Shown: positions 38,927 through 48,139, counted from the first letter of the stretch. The stretch is 64,000 nucleotides of DNA from Amylolactobacillus amylophilus DSM 20533 = JCM 1125 (GCF_001936335.1 NZ_CP018888.1:1426001-1490000); one strand, 5' to 3'. Program-made: numbers and translations. The notes: generated from the letters alone by a model not told the origin.

Positions 38927-39910
38927 ATGGCTCTCAAATCATTTTTCAAAATAACTAATCCAAATAAACCAAATCTGTTAATTTCCGGCTCCTCCGCTAG
39001 CCTGAACGACCTCTTACTAGCGGATTATTTGGCACAACCAACGTTTGTTGGATATGAACGAATTACACTAGATTTGGAACTTGAACCGCTAGATGAGTTA
39101 ATTGCGACATTAGCAGAATCTTCCTTATTTAGTACGCAGAAGATTATTGTGGTCAAAAACCCGCTGTTTCTTACCGGCAAATTAACTAGTTTCAAGCAGC
39201 ATGAATTGACAGAGTTGGAAAATATTTTTGCACAAATAGATACCTTGGATCATGTGGTTGTATTGAAGGCAGACGTAGCTAAGCTAGACCAACGACGAAA
39301 ACTGCTCAAGCTGGTTAAACAGCATTTTCAAGTCATGCTGACTGATTTCAAACCATTTGTTTTACCGCAGTTGGTTGACGAACTAGTAGGGGAGCATGAT
39401 TTCACGATTGAACCCACAGCTAAAAAAGAGTTGCTGAATCGCTCCAACAACCAAATTGATCCGTTAATTGCTAATTTAAACAAGTTGTATAGCGCAACTA
39501 GCACGCATACCATTACGGTGGAATTAGTGCGGGCAAATATTGAGCAGAGTATTGAACAGAATATCTTCGAAGTGCTTACTGCTGCGCTGAAGCACGACTA
39601 TACTCAGATGCTGACGCTGTTTGACGACCAAATGCGACAGGGTACTGCGGTCGTGCAGCTCACATCGATCCTCTCGAGCCAACTTAGTTTTATCGTGTCA
39701 GTGAAGATTCTAAGTAAGCGGATGAGTGAGGGAGAGATAGTGGCCGCATTAAAGGCCCACCCATATCGTGTTAAACTTGCACTTCAAAATCGTGCAGCGC
39801 TGGCCATGCTGGTTGCAAAACAGAAGGGCATAATTGAGCTTGAATTTGGCTACAAAAGTGGTCAGTTTCAAGGTGAGACGCCGCTGAAGAGCTTTCTGTT
39901 AACTTTTTAG
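38927..39910 (+). CDS. holA: DNA polymerase III delta subunit
   Basis: Clamp-loader subunit that opens the sliding clamp. The 327-residue protein has the YqeN/HolA pattern: an N-terminal AAA+-like domain without a functional Walker A (NLLISGSSASLNDLLLADYL), the segment ESSLFSTQKIIVVKNP, and the C-terminal collar domain. It follows comEC by 7 bases, a conserved order in Firmicutes, and is convergent with rpsT. Confidence 0.94.
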   Translation: MALKSFFKITNPNKPNLLISGSSASLNDLLLADYLAQPTFVGYERITLDLELEPLDELIATLAESSLFSTQKIIVVKNPLFLTGKLTSFKQHELTELENIFAQIDTLDHVVVLKADVAKLDQRRKLLKLVKQHFQVMLTDFKPFVLPQLVDELVGEHDFTIEPTAKKELLNRSNNQIDPLIANLNKLYSATSTHTITVELVRANIEQSIEQNIFEVLTAALKHDYTQMLTLFDDQMRQGTAVVQLTSILSSQLSFIVSVKILSKRMSEGEIVAALKAHPYRVKLALQNRAALAMLVAKQKGIIELEFGYKSGQFQGETPLKSFLLTF

Positions 39911-39920
39911 CGACAAAAAA

Positions 39921-39949
39921 AGAACATAGATGATAATCATCTACGTTCT
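39921..39949 (-). terminator. Terminator of rpsT, possibly bidirectional with holA
   Basis: AGAACATAGATGAT pairs with the following ATCATCTACGTTCT with one mismatch. On the minus strand a run of seven T's follows, so it is a good rpsT terminator. In the + direction only TTCTCTTT follows. Confidence 0.8.
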
Positions 39950-39962
39950 CTTTAAAAAATAC

Positions 39963-40214
39963 TTATTTAGCTAGGTATGTTAAGCGTGACTTGTCACGGT
40001 TAGCCTTGTTCTTGTGAATCAATCCCTTAGAAGCAGCTTTGTCGATTGCACGGATTGCGTCTTTAAGTAGTTCAGAGGCGTTTTCTGCACCAGCGGCTTG
40101 CGCTACCTTAAACTTCTTTACTGCAGTACGTAAACTACTTAATTGAGCAGAATTTTTCGCGCTGGCAGCATTAGCTGTTTTAACACGTTTGATAGCTGAT
40201 TTGATTTGTGGCAT
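39963..40214 (-). CDS. rpsT: 30S ribosomal protein S20
   Basis: Small-subunit protein that binds the 5' domain of 16S rRNA. The 83-residue, Lys- and Ala-rich protein begins [18 protein letters not shown] and ends [12 protein letters not shown]; its three-helix pattern is typical. The start at ATG 40214 follows GGAGGTGA on the minus strand; an upstream GTG (40223) overlaps this site and is rejected. It is transcribed divergently from rpsO and has a near-consensus promoter. Confidence 0.98.
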   Translation of the reverse strand: MPQIKSAIKRVKTANAASAKNSAQLSSLRTAVKKFKVAQAAGAENASELLKDAIRAIDKAASKGLIHKNKANRDKSRLTYLAK

Positions 40215-40257
40215 TAAAATCACCTCCGTAAAATAGTTTTAAATCTCAGCGGTCTTT

Positions 40258-40286
40258 ATTATACTGAAGAAATAACTTCCTTGCAA
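40258..40286 (-). promoter_or_regulatory. Strong rpsT promoter
   Basis: On the minus strand TTGCAA (40281-40286), a 17-base spacer and TATAAT (40258-40263) make a near-consensus vegetative promoter. Confidence 0.85.
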
Positions 40287-40298
40287 GTTAAAAATTAT

Positions 40299-40327
40299 TT
40301 GCACGTAACAAAGCAATAGTGTAGAAT
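40299..40327 (+). promoter_or_regulatory. rpsO promoter
   Basis: TTGCAC (40299-40304), a 17-base spacer and TAGAAT (40322-40327). It lies back to back with the rpsT promoter. Confidence 0.8.
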
Positions 40328-40339
40328 ACTACTTCGGAA

Positions 40340-40386
40340 CCACTAACGCTGCCTATCGACTCACCGACGATAAGCGTTGTTAGTGG
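40340..40386 (+). promoter_or_regulatory. Structured rpsO leader, possible S15 autoregulatory element
   Basis: CCACTAAC (40340-40347) pairs with GTTAGTGG (40379-40386), and the inner TATCG (40354-40358) with CGATA (40368-40372). GCT/AGC extends the stem around a small bulge. The stem ends just before the Shine-Dalgarno region (AAAGGTGG). S15 represses its own translation through leader structures in several bacteria; that this one does so is inferred. Confidence 0.6.
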
Positions 40387-40411
40387 CAATTATTTGAAAG
40401 GTGGAACAACC

Positions 40412-40681
40412 ATGGCTATCTCAAAAGAGAAGAAGAACGAAATCATTAGCAAGTATGCTACACACGAAGGAGACACTGGTTCACCAGAGGTGCAAGTTGC
40501 TGTCTTGACCGAAGAGATCAATTCATTAAATGAACATTTACGTATTCACAAGAAGGATCATCATTCATATGTTGGTCTTTTGAAGAAGATTGGTCACCGT
40601 CGTAACTTACTTGCTTACCTACGTAATAAAGATGTTACAAGATATCGTGAATTAATCAAGAGCTTAGGCTTACGTCGTTAA
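40412..40681 (+). CDS. rpsO: 30S ribosomal protein S15
   Basis: Primary binding protein of the 16S rRNA central domain. The 89-residue protein has the family pattern [40 protein letters not shown] and LLAYLRNKD. The ATG at 40412 follows GAAAGGTGG; the in-frame ATG 18 bases upstream overlaps the ribosome-binding site. Downstream lies rnjB, and S15 and nuclease genes are also neighbours in many bacteria (rpsO-pnp elsewhere). Confidence 0.98.
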   Translation: MAISKEKKNEIISKYATHEGDTGSPEVQVAVLTEEINSLNEHLRIHKKDHHSYVGLLKKIGHRRNLLAYLRNKDVTRYRELIKSLGLRR

Positions 40682-40686
40682 GCGAC

Positions 40687-40715
40687 AACCGGACACATAT
40701 GTGGCCGGTTTTTTT
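40687..40715 (+). terminator. Rho-independent terminator after rpsO
   Basis: AACCGG-A-CACAT pairs with ATGTG-G-CCGGTT, followed by five or more T's. Confidence 0.88.
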
Positions 40716-40741
40716 ATTACTATCACTTTGTTCGGGCTTTA

Positions 40742-40750
40742 TGTTAGAAT
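40742..40750 (+). promoter_or_regulatory. Possible extended -10 promoter of rnjB
   Basis: TGTTAGAAT gives TG-n-TAGAAT about 74 bases before the rnjB ATG; no clear -35. Confidence 0.45.
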
Positions 40751-40823
40751 TAACTAGTTAGTTATCGTTTCGACCATAATCGGTCCATAGTTTTAAGCTA
40801 AACAAATATGATGAGGTAAAAAA

Positions 40824-42545
40824 ATGAAGCAAGATATCAAAATAATGATTTTGGGAGGCGTCCGTGAGAACGGTAAGAATATGTACGCCGTTCAAGTTGA
40901 CGATGAGATTTTCATTCTCGATGCAGGACTCAAGTATCCAGAAACAGAGTTGCTAGGTATTGACATTGTCATTCCCGAGTTGAAATTTTTCGAGGAGAAT
41001 ATCGACAAGATCGCCGGTATTTTCCTGACTCACGGACACGCAGATTCAATTGGTGCATTACCATATATTCTGCGGCAATATGATATACCTGTTTTTGGCT
41101 CGGAATTGACCATCGAACTGGCAAAGATTACGGTTGAGAAAGAGAATAAGAAGGTCAAGAATAGTACATTTCACAAGATTGATGCGGATACCGAGATTGA
41201 GTTTGGCAAGACATCCGTTAGCTTCTTTAAGGTCACACATTCAATCCCTGGGTCAATCGGTATTGCGTTGAAGACTGCTTATGGTCACATAGTTTATACC
41301 GGGGACTTCAAATTTGATCAATCTGCAAAGCCAATGTATGCGACTGATTTCGGTCGTTTGGCCAAACTTGGTCAGGAGGGCGTACTCGCTTTACTTAGTG
41401 ATTCCACCAATGCAGAGGCTCCGTATGAGAATGCTAGTGAGCGCGAGATAGAAGAGTATGTACTGGATACTTTTAAATATCATACAGGTAGAATCATTGT
41501 TGCTTCCGTTGCTTCGAATATTTCAAGAATTCAGCAGGTATTTAATGCCGCAGCAGCATCGGACAGGAAGGTTCTGCTAACTGGTCGGGATTTGGCAAAG
41601 ATAGTACGCACGGCGTTGAAATTGAATTACCTCACGTTACCGGAAGAAGATTTGCTCATTCAGACAAAGGATATCAAGCAGGTCAATCCTGAGAATCTGG
41701 TAATTCTAGAAACCGGCAAAACAGGCGAACCATTGAAATCACTGCAAAAGATGGCGACAAATCGCCACCGTTTGATTAAGATTCAAGAGGGCGACCTAGT
41801 CTTTATCACCACCACACCATCTCACGCAATGGAGACAAACGTAGCGCGCACTGCAGATCTGGTTTATCGTGCTGGCGGTGAGGTAAAGGAGATTGGCCGT
41901 GATATCCACTCGAGTGGTCACGCAACTAAACGTGATTTACAACTGATGCTCAACCTGTTAAAGCCGCAGTATCTTATTCCGGTTGAAGGTGAATACCGTC
42001 TGCTAGCAAATCACTCTGAACTGGCTGTTGAAGCTGGTGTCCAGCCGGAGAATATCTTCATTACAAAGAATGGTGATACTCTGCGGTATGAGGAGGATGG
42101 GTTCCACTTGTCAACGCCCGTACCTGCTGATGATATGATGATTGATGGTTCTGGAATTGGCGATATTGGCACGATTGTCCTGCGTGATCGTAAGGTATTG
42201 TCCGACGATGGTATTTTCATTACTGCGGTCACAATTGATCGGAAAAAGAAGAAAATCATCTCACAGCCAAAGGTAACAACGCGTGGATTCGTCTATATTA
42301 AGGCTAACCGTGACTTAATGAATCAGGCTATTGAAGTTGTAAAAACCGCAATTACCAATAATTTTGAGAATAAGAAATTTGATTGGAACGATTTGAAACA
42401 AGATGTTAGAAGTGATCTTGAGAAATTTCTCTACGATCAAACGCACAGGAAGCCTGTGATTCTACCGGTAATTATGGAAGTTAACCAGAACAGGCACCGT
42501 AACCTGGTCAAGAACAAGGCAGAGGAACAAAATGACGCTAAGTAA
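40824..42545 (+). CDS. rnjB: Ribonuclease J2
   Basis: Second RNase J paralogue; in relatives J2 forms a complex with J1 and has weak nuclease activity of its own. The 573-residue protein has the metallo-beta-lactamase and beta-CASP domains (VASVASNISRIQQ, IHSSGHATKRDLQ) and the C-terminal domain. The metal motif is THGHADSIGALPY (about residues 69-81): the last His of HxHxDH is Ser, unlike RNase J1 in this window, which marks it as J2 with an incomplete active site. GAGG precedes the ATG. Its end overlaps the next gene by 14 bases. Confidence 0.95.
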   Translation: MKQDIKIMILGGVRENGKNMYAVQVDDEIFILDAGLKYPETELLGIDIVIPELKFFEENIDKIAGIFLTHGHADSIGALPYILRQYDIPVFGSELTIELAKITVEKENKKVKNSTFHKIDADTEIEFGKTSVSFFKVTHSIPGSIGIALKTAYGHIVYTGDFKFDQSAKPMYATDFGRLAKLGQEGVLALLSDSTNAEAPYENASEREIEEYVLDTFKYHTGRIIVASVASNISRIQQVFNAAAASDRKVLLTGRDLAKIVRTALKLNYLTLPEEDLLIQTKDIKQVNPENLVILETGKTGEPLKSLQKMATNRHRLIKIQEGDLVFITTTPSHAMETNVARTADLVYRAGGEVKEIGRDIHSSGHATKRDLQLMLNLLKPQYLIPVEGEYRLLANHSELAVEAGVQPENIFITKNGDTLRYEEDGFHLSTPVPADDMMIDGSGIGDIGTIVLRDRKVLSDDGIFITAVTIDRKKKKIISQPKVTTRGFVYIKANRDLMNQAIEVVKTAITNNFENKKFDWNDLKQDVRSDLEKFLYDQTHRKPVILPVIMEVNQNRHRNLVKNKAEEQNDAK

Positions 42546-43440
42546 AACTCAAGTGGAGTTTATGAGGTTGGCTGCTGATGCTGTTGTTACGCAAAATTTT
42601 GATGTTGCACGGGATTATCTTGTTGAGGCAAATAAGATTAGTGTGGAGCCGCAGATTAGTCGACAACTCGTAGAGATTGAGTTAGAACTGCAAGAAAAAG
42701 ATCAGGCTTACCTTACAATTAAGGAGATGCCCGATCTTTTTTCAGATATTAACGTGTTTGAATTGTATCAAAAAGTGTTGGCCATAAATCACCTGCACAT
42801 CGAACAACAACAGATTGTGGCCCAAGTGAGCCGAATTTATGATGCAAATGAGTTTGCTTTATACCAGGATAAGGTTGATGCAAACTTGGCTGAGCCCGTC
42901 ACTGGTGAGAAGAGGGGTGAGATATTTGAGGCGAGTCTGGCTCTGTTCTCGACTGGTCGATTATTCACCCAGACAGCTATTCGACAGCTCCATCAGCTCA
43001 GCCAAACCGATTACCTGCAATTGGCGCGGCTGTACCTCACACTGCCAAACATGAACGTGCAGAACAAGACTTTTTTGGTGGAGGACCTAATTCGCTTGCG
43101 TCTGGAAGAGACGGTGAAGGTAACCGTGCTTGATCAACCATTTGACTTTGTGCCGGCAACGACAGATTTTTTCTTCAAAACTAATTTATACGTTACCGGA
43201 CAACGCTGGCTCGAGCAAAAGCTTGAGAAGGATCCGATATTGCTAGAGCAGATTCTTGGAGAATTCAGTTATTGTTTGGGGGCGCTCTACCCGGTGGAGG
43301 AAAGATTTATTCCCGATGTTGCAGAATTTTGTGCTACACTAGTGGAGTTTGTTGCGCGCGGTCAGTTTTTGGCGACTGACGATCCGGCGGGGCAAACGAA
43401 CGTAACGGAACTTTTGAACCAGATTTATCATGCAAGATAA
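42532..43440 (+). CDS. TPR-like helical protein downstream of rnjB
   Basis: A 302-residue soluble, acidic, mostly helical protein with degenerate TPR-like repeats (for example EFMRLAADAVVTQNFDVARD). No catalytic motif is seen. Its ATG lies inside the last codons of rnjB (14-base overlap) and GAGGAA precedes it, so it is translationally coupled to RNase J2 and might serve as a scaffold; that is inference. A gene of this type occupies the same place between rnjB and tuf in other lactobacilli, as I recall. Confidence 0.8.
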   Translation: MTLSKTQVEFMRLAADAVVTQNFDVARDYLVEANKISVEPQISRQLVEIELELQEKDQAYLTIKEMPDLFSDINVFELYQKVLAINHLHIEQQQIVAQVSRIYDANEFALYQDKVDANLAEPVTGEKRGEIFEASLALFSTGRLFTQTAIRQLHQLSQTDYLQLARLYLTLPNMNVQNKTFLVEDLIRLRLEETVKVTVLDQPFDFVPATTDFFFKTNLYVTGQRWLEQKLEKDPILLEQILGEFSYCLGALYPVEERFIPDVAEFCATLVEFVARGQFLATDDPAGQTNVTELLNQIYHAR

Positions 43441-43458
43441 AATTTGTCTTCAAATAGG

Positions 43459-43487
43459 TTTACATTTTAGTATAAGGTAAGTATAAT
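43459..43487 (+). promoter_or_regulatory. Probable main tuf promoter
   Basis: TTTACA (43459-43464), a 17-base spacer, TATAAT (43482-43487). A second -10-like TACAAT is at 43540-43545 with a weak -35, so two start sites are possible. Confidence 0.75.
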
Positions 43488-43500
43488 TAATAAAGGATAT

Positions 43501-43535
43501 TTTCAAGCGAGCGAGCTATGCTTTTTCGCCTGAAA
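43501..43535 (+). promoter_or_regulatory. Hairpin in the tuf leader
   Basis: TTTCAAGCGA (43501-43510) pairs with TCGCCTGAAA (43526-43535) with a single mismatch; the loop has 15 bases. A second small hairpin TCCGTT/AACGGA is at 43562-43579. Neither has a T tract. Their role is unknown; mRNA stability is one possibility. Confidence 0.5.
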
Positions 43536-43610
43536 GTAGTACAATAATCAACAGAGAACTATCCGTTTTTCTCAACGGACTTCTTGCAAATTTACAGGAG
43601 GGTCATTTTA

Positions 43611-44801
43611 ATGGCAGAAAAAGAACATTACGAAAGAACAAAGCCGCATGTTAACATTGGTACCATCGGACACGTTGACCATGGTAAAACAACTTTAACA
43701 GCTGCAATTACTAGTGCTTTAGCTAAGAAAGGTCTTGCTAAAGAACAAGACTATGCATCAATCGATAAAGCACCTGAAGAAAAAGAACGTGGTATTACTA
43801 TCAACACTTCTCACGTTGAATACGAAACTGAGAAGCGTCACTACGCTCATATCGATGCCCCAGGACATGCTGACTACGTTAAGAACATGATTACTGGTGC
43901 TGCACAAATGGATGGTGCCATCTTAGTTGTTGCCGCAACTGATGGTCCAATGCCACAAACACGTGAGCACATCTTGTTGGCAAAACAAGTTGGTGTTGGC
44001 TACATCGTTGTCTTCTTGAACAAGACAGACTTGGTTGACGATCCAGAATTGATTGACTTAGTTGAGATGGAAGTCCGTGAATTGCTTTCAGAATACGATT
44101 TCCCAGGTGATGATATTCCTGTGCTTCGTGGTTCAGCATTGAAGGCACTTGAAGGTGATCCAGAACAAGAACAAGTTATTTATGACTTGATGGACACTGT
44201 TGACGAATACATTCCAACTCCAGAACGTTCAAATGATAAGCCATTCTTGATGCCTGTCGAAGACGTATTTACGATCACTGGTCGTGGTACTGTTGCTTCA
44301 GGTCGTATCGACCGTGGTGAAGTTCACGTTGGTGATGAAGTTGCAATCGTTGGTTTGAAACCAGAAATCTTGAAGAGTACTGTTACTGGACTAGAAATGT
44401 TCCGTAAGACTCTTGATGCTGGTGAAGCCGGAGATAACATTGGTGCATTGCTCCGTGGTATCGACCGTAGCCAAATCGAACGTGGTCAGGTTCTTGCTAA
44501 GCCAGGTTCAATCCAAACACATACTAAGTTCAAGAGTGAAGTTTATATCTTGACTAAAGAAGAAGGTGGACGTCACACTCCATTCTTCTCAAACTACCGT
44601 CCACAATTCTACTTCCACACTACTGACGTAACTGGTGTTATCGAGTTACCAGATGGTGTTGAAATGGTTATGCCTGGTGATAACGTTACTTTCGAAGTTG
44701 ACCTTATCGCTCCAGTTGCCATCGAAAAGGGAACTAAGTTCACTGTTCGTGAAGGTGGCCGTACTGTTGGTGCTGGTCAAGTTACTGAAATTCTTGACTA
44801 A
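43611..44801 (+). CDS. tuf: Elongation factor Tu
   Basis: GTPase that delivers aminoacyl-tRNA to the ribosome. The 396-residue protein has G1 GHVDHGKTT (residues 20-28), [24 protein letters not shown], and the NKTD motif; domains II and III are complete and end in [10 protein letters not shown]. The ATG at 43611 follows CAGGAGGG; an upstream in-frame start (43584) is not supported. Codon use is strongly biased towards a restricted set compared with its neighbours, as expected for a very highly expressed gene. Confidence 0.99.
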   Translation: MAEKEHYERTKPHVNIGTIGHVDHGKTTLTAAITSALAKKGLAKEQDYASIDKAPEEKERGITINTSHVEYETEKRHYAHIDAPGHADYVKNMITGAAQMDGAILVVAATDGPMPQTREHILLAKQVGVGYIVVFLNKTDLVDDPELIDLVEMEVRELLSEYDFPGDDIPVLRGSALKALEGDPEQEQVIYDLMDTVDEYIPTPERSNDKPFLMPVEDVFTITGRGTVASGRIDRGEVHVGDEVAIVGLKPEILKSTVTGLEMFRKTLDAGEAGDNIGALLRGIDRSQIERGQVLAKPGSIQTHTKFKSEVYILTKEEGGRHTPFFSNYRPQFYFHTTDVTGVIELPDGVEMVMPGDNVTFEVDLIAPVAIEKGTKFTVREGGRTVGAGQVTEILD

Positions 44802-44814
44802 TCAACGCTCTAAG

Positions 44815-44844
44815 AAGACGCATATCTATGCGTCTTTTTTTTTT
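44815..44844 (+). terminator. Rho-independent terminator of tuf
   Basis: AAGACGCATA, loop TC, TATGCGTCTT and a run of T's; a perfect 10-base repeat. Confidence 0.93.
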
Positions 44845-45054
44845 GCCTTGATTGTAAGAAAGTAATTAAAGGTTTATATTTGAGTTATCTAAAATAAGTA
44901 ATATATTAATTAGATTAAGAATAGATGCAGAGCCCAGCTGAACTTGTGCGCTTGTCACATTTCGCGCAATATTATAAGGAATCCGAGAATAAAAGATACC
45001 GACAGATTATTTGTACTTAATGGTCTAAAAAACTATTGATAACGAGTAAAAACA

Positions 45055-46644
45055 ATGAAAAAGTATTTGGTTAAGCACAGAAAAAGTACAGTCCTAAACG
45101 CAGTTTGGTTAACTTTTAATATGCTGTTGAGTACACTCACTTCGGTTTTATTTACATTCTCGACCAACGTAATTTTTGAAAGAAACCTGAATAAGTTTCT
45201 CCTGTGGACAGGGGTCAACGTGTTGACCTGGGCAGTATCAATAACAAGCGAATATTTCCAGGATATCTCGTAGGAAAAATTAATCCAAACAATGTTGGTT
45301 GATCTTAAGCACGACATATCAAATTAGATATCGCAACTTGATATTAATCGCTTTCATCAGAAGAATGTTGGGCAATATATCGCACACTATGTGAATGATA
45401 CACAGACAATTGAAGCGAATTCTTTTCGTAATTTTTTTAGTTTAATCAGTGATATTGCAGCGATTATTTTCTCGGTTATTGCTCTAGCAATGTATCACTA
45501 TGTATTGCTGGCGGCCACCCTTATTTTAGCAATCGTTATGCTAAAGCTACCTCAGATATTTAGCAAAAGGCTTAGTACTGCAACGGCAGAACTGTCCAAT
45601 GCAAATGGCTTATTCTCGAACAGAATTACAAATATTCTGAATGGTTGTAATGTGTTTTTCAACGCAGACAAACTGAGAATGATTCCACAAAGAATTGCTG
45701 TTGCCTCCAAGGCGTACGCGACTAGTCGAGTTGATTACACGCGGACGCAGGATCAGGTCGGGACGGGAATTAACTCTATCTCGTTGGTCTGTCAGATATT
45801 GGTAGACGTCATCACAAGCACATTGGCCATAATGAGCCAAGTACCTTTTGGTGCAATCAGCTCTACCGGCAGTATCGCAGCAAGTATATTCAACGGTTTG
45901 AAACATTTGAGTAAAGAACAGGTCCAACTAAAGGCAACTGAGCCGCTAGTTCAGAGTTTTGGCACAACTGAATCATCGACTAATGAGCAAGGACAGACTA
46001 ACTTGAATTTTGAGCATGCCATTGTGGCACAGAATCTTGGCTATCAAATAGAGCAGCAAAATGTGCTGACAGATCTCAATTTTACTATTAAGAAGAATGA
46101 AAAAGTGGCGACTATCGGTCAGAGTGGTTCAGGGGAAAGCACGCTACTAAAAATCCTGAGCGGCCAGTTGCCTGACTACAGCGGAAGTCTAAAGGTTGAT
46201 GGTCGTGAGGTTAAAGAACTAACTAGCGGACAACTTAGACAGATTACACAGTACGTCGATCAAAATAATTATTTGTTCAACGACAGCATCGTCAATAACA
46301 TCACAATTTGGGCTGAAAACCCTGCTGTTGAAAAGGTTGAATCTGTACTAAGTATGGCGGGTGTGGATTTTGTCAGTGATTATGATACTGTTATCCTGGA
46401 GAATGGTCGTAATTTCTCTGGTGCGCAACAACAAAGAATCGGGCTTGCCCGTAGTTTCTACGCACCTAAACCAATAATCAGCCTGGATGAAATAACTTCG
46501 GCGCTTGATACAGCCACGGCAAAGAAGATAGAGCAACGTATTTTGGCAGATAAGAACCGGACTGTGCTAGAAGTTACTCATCATTTGAATCCCGAACTAA
46601 GCGGAATGTACTCCCAGGTCATTTCCTTAGACAAGCAAGCTTAG
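45055..46644 (+). pseudogene. Decayed ABC exporter (membrane domain fused to ATPase) with two in-frame stops
   Basis: One continuous frame of 530 codons encodes an ABC exporter of the permease-ATPase half-transporter type, but it is interrupted by TAG at 45271-45273 and TAG at 45325-45327. Across the stops the protein remains recognisable (EKLIQTMLVDLKHDIS, then FHQKNVGQYIAHYVND, typical after the second helix pair). Each stop is one C-to-T change from CAG. The ATPase domain (from about 46000) is also damaged. Walker A reads GQSGSGEST, with Glu replacing the essential Lys (GAA at 46135-46137). The signature is FSGAQ instead of LSGGQ. The end is shorter than usual, with little after VTHHLNPEL. 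Substrate unknown; relatives include peptide exporters. RBS is poor. Confidence 0.88.
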
Positions 46645-46702
46645 GGATAATTGTAGGCTGAAATAAAATGCAGTAGGACCGGACCAATAAGTGTATGTTT
46701 TA

Positions 46703-46731
46703 TTGCGTTTTACAAATTTTTAATGTAAGAT
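46703..46731 (+). promoter_or_regulatory. Probable tig promoter
   Basis: TTGCGT (46703-46708), a 17-base spacer, TAAGAT (46726-46731), 49 bases before the tig ATG. Confidence 0.5.
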
Positions 46732-46779
46732 ATTTAAGTATGCTAAAGCAACCCAAAAACGCAATCGGAGGGAAATAAA

Positions 46780-48123
46780 ATGTCCGCTAAGTGGGAAAAG
46801 GCTGGAAAAAATTCTGGCGAATTAACATTTGAAATTTCAGAAGAACAAATCAAACAAGGATTAGATGAAGCATTTAAACGTGTTAAGAAGAATCTGAACG
46901 TGCCTGGTTTTAGAAAGGGTAAAGTTCCACGTCTAATCTTCAACCAGATGTATGGTGAAGAAGCATTGTATGAAGAAGCGCTTAACAGCATTCTGCCGGA
47001 TGTCTATGCTGCTGCCATTAAAGAAGCTGGTATCGAGAATGACATTGTTGGTCAACCTCAAATCGAGCCTGAATCCATGGATAAGGGTGCAGCTTGGGTA
47101 ATGAAGGCAACAATTGCAACCAAGCCTGCTGTTGAACTTGGTGACTATACTGGACTTGAAGTAGAGAAACAAGATCGCCGCGTACTCGTTAAAGATGTTA
47201 ACGCACAACTTGAATCAAAACGTGAGTTAAACGCTGAGTTAGTCCTTAAGGAAAAAGGTAAGTCTGCTGACGGTGATACCGTTGTGATCGACTACAAGGG
47301 AACTGTTGACGGCGAATCCTTTGATGGTGGTTCTGCCGACAACTATTCGTTAGTTCTTGGCTCAAACTCCTTCATTCCTGGTTTCGAGGAACAATTAGTT
47401 GGCCACGAAGCTGGCGACGATGTCGATGTCGTTGTTACTTTCCCAGAGGACTATCAAGCAAAAGACTTGGCTGGTAAAGAGGCACACTTTGCGACTAAGA
47501 TTCATGAAATCAAGACGAAGGAACTCCCTAATCTTGACGATGATTTTGCAAAGGATGTTGACGACTCCGTTCAAACTCTTGATGAACTAAAAGAAAAGAT
47601 TAAGGGTCAATTGAAGGAGCAAAAGGCCGAAGCTGCTGATGAAGCAGTTCAAGAACTCGCTGTTGCTCAGGCTGTTGCTAATGCTACCATCGAGGAAATT
47701 CCTCAAGTGATGATTGACGATGAAGTGAATACACAACTGCAACAATACCTTGGGAACATGCAGAGACAGGGTATCTCACCAGAGATGTATTACCAAATCA
47801 CTGGTACTAGCGAAGATGATTTGAAACAACAAATTGCCGGTACAGCAGAGGATCATGTGAAGACAAACCTTGTACTTGAAGCAATCGTCGCTAAAGAGGG
47901 ATTGACAGCCTCAGACGATGAGATTAAGGATGAGATTAAGAATCTTGCCGCTGAATACAATATGGATGAGAAGGTTGTTCGTCAAACATTGACTGACGAC
48001 ATGCTCGGACATGATATTGCTGTGAGAAAGGCAATCGAACTTGTTGCCTCTTCAGCGAAGGAAGCAGCCAAGAAGTCGACTAAGAAGTCTACTGACAACA
48101 AAGAAGCAAAAGAAGACAAATAA
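46780..48123 (+). CDS. tig: Trigger factor
   Basis: Ribosome-bound chaperone and peptidyl-prolyl isomerase that meets nascent chains at the exit tunnel. The 447-residue protein has the ribosome-docking signature GFRKGKVP (about residues 45-52), an FKBP-like domain starting near [16 protein letters not shown], and a C-terminal helical cradle with a Lys-rich tail. CGGAGGG precedes the ATG. As in relatives, clpX follows, linking folding and proteolysis. Confidence 0.98.
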   Translation: MSAKWEKAGKNSGELTFEISEEQIKQGLDEAFKRVKKNLNVPGFRKGKVPRLIFNQMYGEEALYEEALNSILPDVYAAAIKEAGIENDIVGQPQIEPESMDKGAAWVMKATIATKPAVELGDYTGLEVEKQDRRVLVKDVNAQLESKRELNAELVLKEKGKSADGDTVVIDYKGTVDGESFDGGSADNYSLVLGSNSFIPGFEEQLVGHEAGDDVDVVVTFPEDYQAKDLAGKEAHFATKIHEIKTKELPNLDDDFAKDVDDSVQTLDELKEKIKGQLKEQKAEAADEAVQELAVAQAVANATIEEIPQVMIDDEVNTQLQQYLGNMQRQGISPEMYYQITGTSEDDLKQQIAGTAEDHVKTNLVLEAIVAKEGLTASDDEIKDEIKNLAAEYNMDEKVVRQTLTDDMLGHDIAVRKAIELVASSAKEAAKKSTKKSTDNKEAKEDK

Positions 48124-48139
48124 TAAGTGTTATAAAATT

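Noticed and set aside
44845-45054. Gene or regulatory RNA between the tuf terminator and the exporter remnant
   Set aside because: I saw only AT-rich sequence with no open frame, repeat or stable hairpin.
45271-45327. Programmed amber readthrough or pyrrolysine/selenocysteine-like recoding in the exporter
   Set aside because: Two TAGs close together, together with the Walker A and signature substitutions, are better explained by decay; no recoding element was seen.
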